A DNA stretch of 64,000 nucleotides. It comes from Icerya purchasi. Taxonomy: Eukaryota > Arthropoda > Insecta > Hemiptera > Monophlebidae. The notes below the pieces were generated by a model, which was not told the DNA's origin, searched no databases, and was given only the letters and a program-made list of their open reading frames with translations. The stretch spans positions 134,490,172 through 134,554,171 of the forward strand of contig CM077115.1 in assembly GCA_039619475.1 (NCBI GenBank). Reading direction: 5' to 3'. Shown one piece after another: positions 25,381 to 37,646 of this stretch (position 1 is its first letter; each line of letters starts with the position of its first letter). Position numbers and translations under genes: made by a program.

Positions 25381-27299
25381 CTGGGCGACTGAGCTTTGCT
25401 CGAGATTTTTTTTGTAACTAATTAACTTTTTTTTAATCTTATACTTATTCACAAAACCCAAAATCCATTTATTTTGACACCCTCTTCAGATACCTATTAT
25501 TCTTTTTTATGAAGATGACTAAAAGGCTGCAGTCCTAGAGCTCTTACTTCATACTATGCTGGAAGCCTAGAAATGGTTGCAGGTATAGGGGACAAATTTT
25601 GGTGTTCTCGTGGTATCTAAGCAGTTTCTGGTGTGCCAGTACAAGAATTTTGCTTCTTTAGCTACGATTATGTATTGTGACTACACCCAGGAAACCAAAG
25701 GGTACGAATTTGGATCAGAAATGTTCGTTGCTCCGTTGAAATTCATTTCTTTTGCATAATAATTACGAGATTAAAACATATTATGTTGATTTTCCGGTTA
25801 TGAACTTGCAACTTTAAATATTTGTTTGTTTAAATTTCTTTTTCTGGAGCTCGATCTCAAATACATAAAGCTATTTATGCAATTTCATATAAAGCGGGTC
25901 GGAGAAATATCATCTGTACAATAAGTCAGTCTAGGGTATGTTGTCGTGGGCAGTGTGGTCCGTGTAACGAAGCTTAAATATTTAATTATATTGGCAGGAT
26001 AAATAAATTATAAAAAAATTTAAAATATGTAGTGCGATGAACATTTACTAGTCTTAAACATCAATCGTTAAATATATATAATGTAGTCGGGCGACCGAGC
26101 CAAGCTCGGTATTTTTTTTTTTTTTTGTAAAATCATGTTTTTCGGGAAATATACTTAGATGCGGATCACATACTTCTTAATTTTTTTTAATCTCGGATAC
26201 ATATTCATAAAAGATAAAATATTTTAAAACTAATTTTATGAGTTCACATTTATGAATTTAAAGCCTTTTTCCATATACAACTTTGCTTTTCAATGCTGAA
26301 CGCAACAAATATGTAGAGGTCCTTCCGATTCGCTTTCCGGATGGTTCGAAAATGTTTTCAATGACACTGCATACGTTGATTGTTATGAATATATATTTCT
26401 ATACGTTTTCTATTAGAAAAATTATATTTTAGGTATATAGAGGGTCGTCGTCAGCTTTATCTCTATCGGGGTTTATTCGTTATAAAAACAAATAAAAAGC
26501 GTCTTGTAATTTTATCTGTGATCAGCTGTTTTCCTAACGATTGGAAAAAATTTTCGACTAAATCACTGCGAAATATAATAATAAGGGTAAACTGCGTATT
26601 CGGGGGATTTTAAAATGTGCACAACATATTCTCAGTAATTCACTTTCACAAATAAATATATAAATACGCAAAACATTTAACATCTGCATATAAATAGGCT
26701 AAGTCGTCGTTTGTTTAACTAATTTTCTTTTTCTTTTTTTTTGTTTAGTTTCTATTAAAAAGCAGTTTCTATTTTCTCATTTTAATATAAAATTAATACA
26801 AAAAAAATAAATAACGAACTGTTTGTTACGATATTTTCGATTCCTTTATGTTTTTGTTTTTTGTTATATATATATATATTTTTACTGCATGCGTAGCGCA
26901 TGATTTTCGAGCCGCCATTATGTGACCGCCCGCTGATCGGCTGAGAGCCAAGAGCAATGACTTTTTTTATCTATTTGTTCCCCACCGTTTCCTGGTATCT
27001 GGAGTTACCAGCTCACCTGTTCTGCCTACCATATGTTTAATTGCTTTGTCCTACCAGCATTTATTATTAAAATCTGAAACTACAAAATATTCTGAAAAGT
27101 GAAATCCATTGTTTTTAAATTTTTTTTTTTTATCTTTTAGTCTTGACATTTAACTACGTATTTCGATAAAGGACAATAAATTTAAAATTGTATTTTATTT
27201 TGCTTTATTTTATTCAATATATTGATTACAGGAATTATATTGTCTTTTGTATTTCATATCCCCCCTCACAGGCAGAACGACAAACCGAGTTGAATAAAA
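25381..27299. repeat. Non-coding stretch with two hairpin-headed repeats
   Basis: GGGCGACTGAGCTTTGCTCGAG at 25383-25404 and GGGCGACCGAGCCAAGCTCGG at 26088-26109 are followed by T runs and loosely similar sequence ending near TCTTATACTTATTC and TCTCGGATACATATTC. Each start can fold into a GAGC/GCTC hairpin. They look like the same end of two copies of one unidentified repeat. No gene was found. Confidence 0.45.
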
Positions 27300-28000
27300 G
27301 GTTATAAAAAAAAAAAAAAAGAAAAAGAAAAACAACTGTCTGGATGATATCTGTTTCGGCCGTCGTGTCAAGATTTTTGCTTCGCGGCTGCGTTGCTGAG
27401 GACGGGTCGAGGACTTTACCTTCAGTTCGCGTGGAACTGATTCAGGACCTTGTTTATGTGTGATAATCGTCTCGGCAATTATGGTTACTTTTAATATATT
27501 ATGTCATTCTCCGTTCATGAACAACATGTTGGGCGGTGTGGGCTCTACTTGATTGTATGGTGGCCATGTTGTCTCAAAAGAACCAAGCATATAGTGCTTG
27601 AATTGAAGCAATGATTCTGGTTTGACGTGGGCTTCACTTGATTGTGGTTGTGGCCATGTTGTACCGGAATCGTTGATGGTACAATCGCTGATTAACATGC
27701 TAGTTACGATGGATCGCTTAGGACAGTGTGGGCGCTACTTAAGTGTAGATGTGGCCATGCTGGTCAGGAGGAATTCTGAGTAACGGCACGCAATGAAACG
27801 CGTATGTACGGATTCACAGGTTGTTCAGGAGATTATGCTCGCCCACGCAGGTCCTGCGCGCTGTTAATAAGCTGTTGGGTCTGTGTGATAGGAAAGACCA
27901 GTCGAGACGACGGTGATGGTAAATAGGGTGTTGAGTTCAGTTCACGGGGGCGGAGTGTGGGTTTTCGACTCGCGGCTTCCTTGGCTGGGAGCCAGCAGTT
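27300..28000. repeat. GC-richer island with three degenerate tandem units
   Basis: Within AT-rich DNA this island is visibly richer in G and C. Three units at about 27536, 27621 and 27724 share GTGTGGGC or CGTGGGC, CTACTTGATTG-like and TGTGGCCATGTTGT-like blocks, with a period of about 85-105 bp. On the minus strand two units lie in one open frame (27698-27504) with TTWPQPQSSE and TTWPPYNQVE. I do not recognise a gene; it could be a decayed exon or part of a retroelement leader. Confidence 0.4.
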
Positions 28001-29110
28001 AAAAATATAAAAAAAAAATAATAAAACAAGAAAATAATATAAAAAGAAAGAAAAAAATTTCATTAATTATATTTTGCTGGAATGTTTGTTTTTTTTTTAT
28101 TACACTGGATAATGATAAAGAAGTAAGACATCATAGGGGAGTCAGGTTGGATTTTCACTTCGGAAAAATTCCCCGATCGATGATTCCAAATGGAACGTGT
28201 TCTGAAAAGTGTATAAATTGAAAATGAAACTAATTACAACAAATTCATATCATAAAATTTTGGTATTACAATGTGTTTTCATTTGTCACTTCAAGTTGCT
28301 TCTTAATGAGAATTTTCGTCACCTTCAGGACACTCCATTTAATATACAATTAAAACTAAAAAATTTGATAATTAAATGTACAGAATAAATAATTGAAATT
28401 ATAAAAATATTAACGCGAAAAGTCTTAAAGCAATAAAAGAAATGAAAACGGCTAAAATAACTGACAACCACGCAGAAGAAAAAAAAAACAAAATTGACAA
28501 TGGAATAAATTAAAACAATAAAAACAAATTTAATAGAATACCATTTCCAAACATTGTGACAAAAAACAGAAAATGATGTAACATGCTAAAATATCAAAAT
28601 GGTAAATTCAAATTGGCGCACAGACGTAAATTTCTGGAAATTATGTGAAAATAATTTTCATTAATCGAAAAAAACTGATTATACAATCCGTTAAAAAAAT
28701 GGTATTCCATTCATCATTCATCTTCTATAAACGTTCTAGTTTACTTTCGTCATATCTTTTCTGCAATAAAAAATATTTATACAGAACGCGGGGAGATTAA
28801 TATATTTTACAACAAGCTGAAATTCAATAATAAATAAATAAATTGAAATTCTGTAACTAATTAAAAAGTTTTTAAAAAGTTAATAACATTTCTATTCTTT
28901 CACTTCATGCTCTTTTAACTCGATGCTTACACATCAATAACCGATTTAAACTATTGAAATTACATACCACTCCTGTTTTTGGATATAAAAAATTGAAATA
29001 AAATTTTTAAAGTAACAAATTTGAATGATGTCTAATAATTGATAGAGATATTTTTAAAACTTAAATGTTTGCATTTATGAAAATTCTAAATTCCCATGAG
29101 CATGTCCGCA
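28001..29110. other. AT-rich non-coding stretch
   Basis: Nothing recognisable was seen here. Confidence 0.5.
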
Positions 29111-29376
29111 AAATAACACTCTAATATAACATTATTTTTATATGACAATGAATAATTAAATTGTCGCGTAATAAGATGAAAACATGAAGATACTCACTTT
29201 TGTTGGCGGCATTTTTGTATTTTCGCCACTCCCGTCTCCATCGGCGGCTACACGCTCCTGGGAGCAAGACCCTTCCTAGACCAAAATTTTGGAAGGAATT
29301 ACAAAAATATTTTTATAAATATATATATATACATATATGTGTGTGTTATCATGAAATATATTTATTTATAAATAGT
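29111..29376 (-). repeat. Second copy of the MULE 5' region (uninterrupted)
   Basis: This is near-identical to 40965-41189 joined to 45457-45498. Both copies contain, on the minus strand, GCTCCCAGGAGCGTGTAGCC-like sequence, then ATGCCGCCAACAAAA followed by GTGAGT, which looks like a short first coding exon (MPPTK) with a 5' splice site. In this copy the AT-rich segment around 29320-29345 is continuous, whereas the other copy carries the Helentron there. No transposase follows this copy. Confidence 0.75.
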
Positions 29377-32264
29377 ATACTAAAGTCTTGTAGTAAATTA
29401 TTGTATATGCAATATTTGAACACCACAATAAAAACAAATTAAAAACAGCCCTTTCCATAGAATTCGTAAAAATTTCGGTTTTCTTTTCTTTTGTCAAAAA
29501 TTGAAAAGATATAAATTTATTCTGAATTTCGGCCTATTTAATTCATGCATTATTATTTCAGGGGAGGGGTGTTTGAACCCTATAACCACTTACAACACCA
29601 TAATCACACAAATTATTACAAAAACAAAATATTGCATTTAAATCAATGGAGCATATTAAGTCATTCAGTTAATGCATAAAAATTAAATAAAGCCAATATT
29701 CTTTTTTTTTTTTAATCAAATCAATCTATTTTATTATTCAAAATAAAAAACTTATCGGCTACAATCATTGGTCTAATGGAATATCCCGTCTAAAATTTTA
29801 AAAAATTGGTTAAGCAATACAAAAAAGATGTAAAAATTAAATATTAAAAGACAATTTTAAATGCACCATTTTTCCTTGAAAACATATTAAAGTAGAATAT
29901 CGAATAATGTAAACATGTCATGTTATTTTGGAAATATTTGGACAGTAATAATTAGCCAAAGAAATAATTTTTCATCATAATAGTTGAGTTAGGTGAAAAA
30001 TAGAAGTAACGTAATTAGAATATCTGAAATTAACGTTAAAATAATATAGGAGGAATATGAAAAGTAGTAATTTTAAAGAAAGTGAAATATTTAATATACT
30101 AAAATAACACCCGTAAAGTTTAATTTACTTACCATTAGTAAAATTAAATTAAAAATGTTATATTTACAAATGAAAACATTATGAGAAAAGATAAATTAAA
30201 TAAAGAAGCGCGCTGCATACGACCCATGGAAGTGACCTATGTTCATGGCTGTGAATGCATTTCAAAGAAGATATAATACCTGGGCAAGGGAAAGGCCCAA
30301 CCTGCTGATACTGTTGTATCTCTTAAATGAAATGTAATCAACACTCAACCCCCTCTGACGGCGAAAGTTATTATTGGCCTCATATAAGTCAAAATAATAA
30401 TTAACAATACGGGTTTTCCAACCAGAAAACCATTCTATATTCAGCTGCTCACATAGAACCTCCGAAATTTTTAATAAACACATGCTAGTACACGCACCCA
30501 AATTACATCAAGTAATAACTTTTAAATAATTAATGGCGTCGTCAAATTCATATCAACAGGAACGCTCTAATAATGTTAGCAATATTCCTAATGCAGTAAA
30601 TACTGTCAATTGCAATATGTTAAATCTAACAAACGATTTCTCTTTTAAAATACAACACCGATATATAAACACAGTGCATAAGCTTGATAATTAATACATT
30701 TACATTAGATATAAATCATTACCTGATTCGCTTGAATTAATACATGTGATATAATTCAAAAACAAAAAAGAGGAAAGTAAACCGTTGTCTTGCCAGTAGT
30801 TACAGAGGCAGAAGTGACAGAAATAGATGAACAATTGTAAAAGGAAAGTTAAAAATGTTTGTATCCATATTCTTTTTTCTCGCTCTATTAAATATGTATA
30901 AAAAACATGTATTAGAGAAAATTCTGGTTATAAATAATATAAAATATTACTGACATACTCCGTAATCATGACAATAATTATTAAAGTTAAAAGTAAAATT
31001 ATATTTGAAAATTTGTAACATAATATAGAGTTTGATTTTTAGTTTATAGTAATACTGTTATCGTGCCGAGAGACGATAACTTTTTAAAAGTAGAAATCGC
31101 GGACATTAGCCAAAGCCAATATCATTGAAATTCTCAATTCGAAAATTTATAAGTTTTATTTAAGAACGAGAGATACATGAAAATCGCGGGTAAAATGATT
31201 ACAACGAATAAGACAAGACTCTTTCGTTACTTCGTAAAAATTGTACTAACTAATTCATATCTGTGTATCCTCTGGCTATATCAAAAGTCTGCCTTTTATG
31301 ATACATAATAAAAATAAGTACATGATAAAAATAAGTGCTAATAAATTCTGGTTATTACAGGAAATATAAAATAAGAATAAAAATGTAAATTAAAATAAGA
31401 TATGGAATGCATATATAATTGAGTGATTATTATGCGATAATAATACGATAACGATACTCTTAGTATTCAACTTGTTGGCAATTGAATGAATATCATAGAA
31501 ATTTAATTGTACTGCATTTGTAAAATTGTTTCCTGTATAAGGGATGTACATTCACGGATTCTACATTTGTAAAATATTAAATTCTGAACATGTTTACATG
31601 GGTCTGGTACCATTCCGCCTAATTCCCATTTCACCTTAAAATGGAATGACCCATAAAAAAAAAATAATAATAACAATTTGAAAAAATCAACTTGGCAACA
31701 CGGTCACGTTTGATGGGCAGAAAAACAAATGATTACCCTTGCGCAGTGGGGGATCCCTCGATTTTTTAACTCAGAAAGCCCCTTTGACAAACAATGCCGC
31801 GTTTGCCCGCTGCCGAGATCGTCCGACAAATTGAATGATTGTTAACCAAATTTTATTATTTTTTTTAGCTCGGACAGCGTCATTAAAGGTCGTAAGAAAT
31901 GCCAAATTTGTCTCAATATGCGGAAAATCATCGCATACTGATTGCTTCACGCTATGAAGTTGTAATTTATTCCGGCTTGGGTCTTATGCGTATTCTGAAG
32001 GAAACACTTCATCTATCTTGAATATCGTAAGTTGTCGCTTGTGAATAAAACAAAAATTTTGAGTCACTCTAATATATGTAATAATGGACGTATCATTTAT
32101 AAAAACAAATCGAGCAGGTAAATAATATATATGTATATCTAATATTTGTAAATTGAAACATTTATTGCAAATTACATATTAAATGAAATGGTCGTCAATT
32201 AGATTCCGACAACTTCGAATTTTTTGGTAAAGAAAATGATATACGGTTTTGTTCCTGGTAAATA
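29377..32264. other. AT-rich non-coding stretch
   Basis: A minus-strand open frame of 79 codons (30501-30262, with IEWFSGWKTRIVNYYFDLYE) is not recognised and has no supporting context. An 8-bp perfect hairpin GTTATCGT/ACGATAAC lies at 31057-31080. Nothing else was seen. Confidence 0.45.
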
Positions 32265-32710
32265 GCAAACTTTCAAATGATATATTACATGACCGGAAAA
32301 GAAAATATTTTTTTACAAAATCTTGAGCTTTCGATGCCCCGGAGTTTTATGTTTAAAGCTGAAAACCTGGATGTTCTAAATTACAGAAATATACGTGGGG
32401 AAGTACATATTTTTGACCATTTGTAAAATTTTTAGCTATAACATTCGCAGCACTAGGGGTCCCACAATTTTCGCCCTCTTTTGAGCTTTACAGCAACTTT
32501 GAAAGTTTCGTTAAGGAAATGAAATACTTTTTTTTACAAAATTTCGAGCTTTCGGCGCCCCGAGGGTCCAGTTTTAAAGTTGGAAATCCGGATGTTTCAA
32601 ACTAGAGAAATATACGGGGACGTGCGTATTTTTAACCGCGTTCAAAATTTTTAACTACAATACTCGCGCCACTAGGGGGGACACGTCATTTTTTGCGCTT
32701 TTTTGAAATT
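32265..32710 (+). repeat. Imperfect tandem duplication, 221-bp period
   Basis: Matching blocks TTTTTACAAAATCTTGAGCT / TTTTTACAAAATTTCGAGCT, GCCCCGGAG / GCCCCGAGG, CTGGATGTT / CCGGATGTT, and GAAATATACGTGGG / GAAATATACGGGG recur 221 bases apart, each followed by CACTAGGGG. No gene lies in it. Confidence 0.75.
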
Positions 32711-34439
32711 TTGAGCAACTTTACATAACCTTTGTACCGTAATTTTTCGATTTTATGAAAGTACTCCTGCATTTTAGTTTATATCTTGAATTTCAGCGTT
32801 ATAGGTTTATCGGGTGACGAGTTATGATTTTTTAAATGATTTTTGAGGTCGTTTTATGTAATTCTTGACGGTTTTTTGGGTTTTTTGCCGCCTAGGGTAA
32901 TCGGTCATTTTTAAGTTATAGATCGTTTTAAAGATAATTTTAATTGTAATTTATGTTCCAAATTTCGAAATTAACAAGTCTAATCATTCGTGAATTATTG
33001 ATTTTTATTTGATATTTTTGTCTCTGTGTACTATCTTATTAGGAATCCGTACATTATATGTATGTATACGAAATCCTAAAAAGGGAGAAATATCTAGCAA
33101 TCGGGAAGAACTATAAATAACTTACAAGCGACATGATCGCGGGTAGTGTAAATAATTCGCTATCAGCAGTCCGGGTCAAATAACATGATAAACATAGAAA
33201 AGATTTGGTTCTGTTTATAATTCTAAGAATACGCTGTTCTTTTTTTTTGTTGCACCTCCAGCCGTAGCGCGCTTAAAAATGCGTACGGGACAGATTTCTC
33301 CGATAAATAATTCGACATCTAGTTCGCATTTTGTCGTAGATATATAAACCTGTACACCGACTGAATTAAGTATCGCTTGTTGGTTAGCATTCAATGTTGC
33401 ATTTGGTTTCTGTCTGGTACATATTACCACTATCTAATTTGTTTTCTTTTGGAAACAGAGCTTTAGTTTTGAAGCCAGCATAAGTTCGGATAGTTATTTT
33501 GAGTTTTGAAAATATATTTGAAAGCAAACATTTATGTACACACAATTTTCCACTTTAGTACAAGAGTTTGAAAGAATTTAATTCTCAAAATTAGGTTATT
33601 TTCGGTCGACAGAACAGAAAATTACAAATATTTTTAATCACCACATAGAATTGTTAAAATACTAAATTTAATACTGGCAAAATTGAAAAGTATTTACGGT
33701 TTGCAGTCGCAGAGATGTTACAAATATATCCCCAATAAATGTTACAAAGTAATAATTGTTATTAGAAAGTCGCCGTGTTGGATAGAAAGACAATGTCGGA
33801 GGACCATGTAAGAAAAAAGGTGCCGGTGTACTTCGACCGAAACGATCGGCAGATTGACGGAGAACAGCCCGCCAACAAACGCTGGTGCAAAACGGTCGTG
33901 AGAATTATTCGTACATATAAAGTGGAAAAAAAAACGGTTGTAAATCGCTGATGGGATACGTGAGAAAAACAAATGTAATCAACAGCCGAGTCGAAAAAGC
34001 AAAAGGAGAGTGGTATGAATAAAAAAAACAGTCGTGTTAAAACTGTAACCATACTACCAAAAAGGTTGTTATATTCCGACTAAATGTTCTTAATAATAAA
34101 TGGACAAAGGTTGTTGGCAGTAAGAAAGGACCATTCTGGAACACCAGAAAAAATGGTCCATTGTGTAATATGAGAAAACGGTACATGTGACCGATGCGTG
34201 ACACTGACCCGGTCGATAGTCATTGACGGAATCAGAAATTGCACCCAAAAAATACCGTTCTTCGATTTAGTTTTTCTGGGCGGATAACATGTTATATATG
34301 CATAAATATATATATATATATATATAATCACAGAATACATATTTTACATGGTTTTATTTGGTTATTCGCTTTTTTAAAATATTTTCTATTTTTTTTTTTG
34401 AAATAACGATTTCAGCGTGAAATACTGATAAACAGACCT
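32711..34439. repeat. Non-coding stretch with one dispersed repeat copy and a (TA)n tract
   Basis: 33465-33625 is the second copy of the repeat described at about 19100-19270. From 33740 to 34290 the plus strand is A/G-rich and reminiscent in style of the Ty3 3' non-coding region, but I could not align it. A TA run lies at 34307-34325. Confidence 0.4.
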
Positions 34440-34955
34440 TTGCGATGTAAATTTAAGTGTTCTGTTAGCAATAGTGATACAAAACGGACGAAGATGATTA
34501 ATATTAATAATCGGTCAAATGCATTATCGGTTTTTTTCTTTTTTTTTTTTTTGCTAACGTATAGTCAACCGTATTTAAAAAATTACAAACTATCAACTTT
34601 ACGTCATTTAAAATGTAACATAACTGCACTGAATTTGCTTCTAATACATTTTCGTTATATTATCTATCTTTTTCATTCGTATTTAGCAAGTTTATTTGAG
34701 GATACGTTCATTGAAGTTTCTTCTGTTATCTATGATTTTAATTGTATATTTAATTTCTTGACGAATCTAGCTGAATTTCAAAAAAATATCGGAAAAGACA
34801 AACAAAGGCGAAAAAAAATTTTAATCACTTTATTTTCAGCTCAAATAAACGAAATGTATCAATTTCGGTTTTTAATTTTTAAAAAACTTGATTTTATTTC
34901 TTTACTGTATTGTTGCTGTTTATTAAAAAACAAAAGACGATATAACGTAATATGA
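34440..34955 (+). CDS. Unrecognised open frame, 171 codons
   Basis: The frame starts at a non-canonical or nearby ATG and encodes a Phe/Leu/Ile/Lys-rich polypeptide with a poly-Phe run from a T homopolymer (FFFFFFF at about residue 32) and a possible membrane segment around residues 60-85. I recognise no domain. It has no neighbour that would suggest a role. In DNA this rich in A and T an open frame of this length can arise by chance, so it may not be a gene. Confidence 0.15.
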   Translation: MRCKFKCSVSNSDTKRTKMININNRSNALSVFFFFFFLLTYSQPYLKNYKLSTLRHLKCNITALNLLLIHFRYIIYLFHSYLASLFEDTFIEVSSVIYDFNCIFNFLTNLAEFQKNIGKDKQRRKKILITLFSAQINEMYQFRFLIFKKLDFISLLYCCCLLKNKRRYNVI

Positions 34956-37319
34956 TAGAAATGGTTTTCCATTGGAAAATGATTTTTAATCACTTTATTT
35001 CCTTACTTGACTTACCAATTTAGATTAACTTCTATAACAATGCAGGTGCAATTGAAGGTCGTAGTCAAAACGTCGGAACATATGAAATAAAAGATGTAAC
35101 TAATCTCGACTACCTCTTGGTGTTTTTAAATCTTGAACCTTTATAATGATTTATACACATTTCGTGTTTTATAAAAATGTTTTACTTCTTTATTTTTTAT
35201 TAAGATGAACTGTTAAGATGAAATAGATCCATAAATAAAACTGATACTACTTGTATCGTTTGTTTTCACGCATCTGGTTGTTATATCATTTCTATGATTT
35301 TCTTAAAAAATGGAAATTAGAAATACATTTTTTTAATAACTACATTTTTTTGTTCAGTGACGAAGCTTGTCTCGTTAACAGATTTTTTATTCAAACAGTT
35401 GAATGATGTATCTTTACACTCATTGTTGTGTTTGTAATAACAGTTCGATGATTATTAAAGATGTATATTCCATAATTACATTTGTAAACATGTAAAAAGT
35501 ACTATTAATTATATATCGGAACATTTAAGAGCCGGCATGACATTACGTAATATCTAACCTACAAATATATGTAAACAAATCATAGCATATATGCCAAATT
35601 GAATCAGTGTGACCATAACACTCATCAAAAGCAAAGTGTAAAATCTTCTAAGAAACATATTCCATCTTTTCTCTTACAATTTATGTTTCATGTGCTATTA
35701 TAATAAGTAACGTTTCTGGAAAAAAATTAGAAAGAGAGGATGTTTTCAACGAACTACCTACGAACAGGATATCCTTATGATTGGATTACTTTTAACAATG
35801 AGATTATGTTTTCTTTATTTTGCTAATAATTCTTTTTCCGTTGAAATAATAACTGTTTTACAATAAAACTATAGTCATTTCATATATTTCAATATATTCT
35901 TTTCCATTTAATTATATACGTTTTATTTCCTTGTCTTATTTTTAAGGCAGTTGTTTCTTTCGAAAATTTTTCATTTTTGTTTTCTTTTATTGAGTGTTAT
36001 CGATTTATTGATTTCAAATTGTTTTTAATAGAACATCACCAATAGAAATGTTATAGTATTTATTTTCTTCCGTTAGAACTCAAAATATTTTTTTACATAA
36101 AATACCTAATTTGTATATATATAAAATCCCCAATACCGGATAAGATAAAAAATTAAGGCAGTCCAAAGATTTTGTGAGCAAGACAAATAAAAGATTTAAA
36201 AGAACGAAGAGGGGTCATCGGAGTTGACCAAGATGCAAACGTGTGAAATTTCAAATCGAGACCCTTGTCAAAACAACAAAAGAACGTCATCGCTGTATTC
36301 GTTTTTCCAAGAAACCACAAAACAATTAATAATAGTAAGAAGATGGCATTCGAACCGAACAGCTAGCGGTCAAGTAAAAAATAAAATGTCCTTTTGCTGC
36401 ACGTGAAAGGTCATACAAAACAGGGTTCGATCAGGTACAGAATGTGATAGAAACTTACACCACCCAACAATAACAAACAACCGATCCGAGAAAATGCAAT
36501 TCGTTTGTTAAAAAACGATTCCAATACAGAATACTATCTTCACGATTGAAGAGAGAAACGTATGTGTGTCAGCCAAAGGCATAATTTAAACACGGGAATT
36601 GCGCACCGGAAGTTTGCCGGTATGAAATATAAAAAAAAACGAACGAAAACGGTACCGGGACCATAATCGCTGTTTGTTGGACTTAGTGGTTCCAACACTG
36701 ATGGCCGCTTTGTCGTATCACATTTGAAATACATTTTTACGCATCGTATGTAAAGAAATATGTTGCCTGCATGTTGTCGGTATTGTTTGTTTTTGTAATT
36801 TTGTTTATTTCAGAGATTTTGATGTAAATTTAAAAAATGTGTTATTGTTTAGAGATAAAGTTATTTACCGGCAAAGCAGTTTAAATAATTCTTTTGCAGG
36901 TCTTTTTTTTCTAATTGTTTGTGAGTAGAAGTCCTCGCTTGATCTGTCACTGCGCTTTTTTTTTTTTTGTTTTTTTTAATACCATTCCACAAGTATGACC
37001 ATGTACTGATGACGTGATTTCATATATCTCAACTTCGAAAGACGTCAGCTAGGCGCGCAAATGTCAAAATCTGCCTTATCATTTAATTATACGACTGTCG
37101 AAATAGATAATACAAAATAATATTTTTTATAAAAAACAATTTACGTTACATTACAATTAATGCTCAATGATTACTATTGAAACAAATTGGCCAATTTTTA
37201 AAAAAAATAAACTACCTGCTTTTCCAAGTTTTCCGAATTATTCAAAATACACTACAAAATTAAATACAAATGATTATTATAAGAAAAATAAATGTTTTGA
37301 GCAGAAAACACGAAGAAAA
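34956..37319. other. AT-rich non-coding stretch
   Basis: No gene was recognised. An A/G-rich segment at 36180-36740 resembles no other part of the window closely enough to call. Confidence 0.45.
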
Positions 37320-37608
37320 AAAATCAAATTACGATACAATAAATAATTTCTGCATAAAAGTACACATAAAACAACAGTAAAAATTTCTTATCAGTAATCG
37401 GACGGGTCCAATAGAATTATCAAAAGGAAAACGAATGTACCGAGCGGAAAAAAGAAAAACAACAAATAAAATTATAATATAATAAACGATTTCTGCATAA
37501 AAGCATACACATAAAAAACAGTAAAAATTTCTTACTAATAACCGGTCGGGGTAAACAAATAATTACAAAAAAAATGAATGTACCGAGCCGGAAACGAAAA
37601 AAAAAAAA
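37320..37608 (+). repeat. Imperfect tandem duplication, about 140-bp unit, beside the MULE gene
   Basis: Two units share ATTTCTGCATAAAAG, ACAGTAAAAATTTCTTA, a CGG-CGGG block, and GAATGTACCGAGC in the same order. The array ends just before the 3' end of the Ulp1-encoding pseudogene (37647). Position suggests subterminal repeats of the MULE element, which is an inference. Confidence 0.65.
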
Positions 37609-37646
37609 AATGGAATTTACTTTACGAGATTAACTTCTATTAATTA

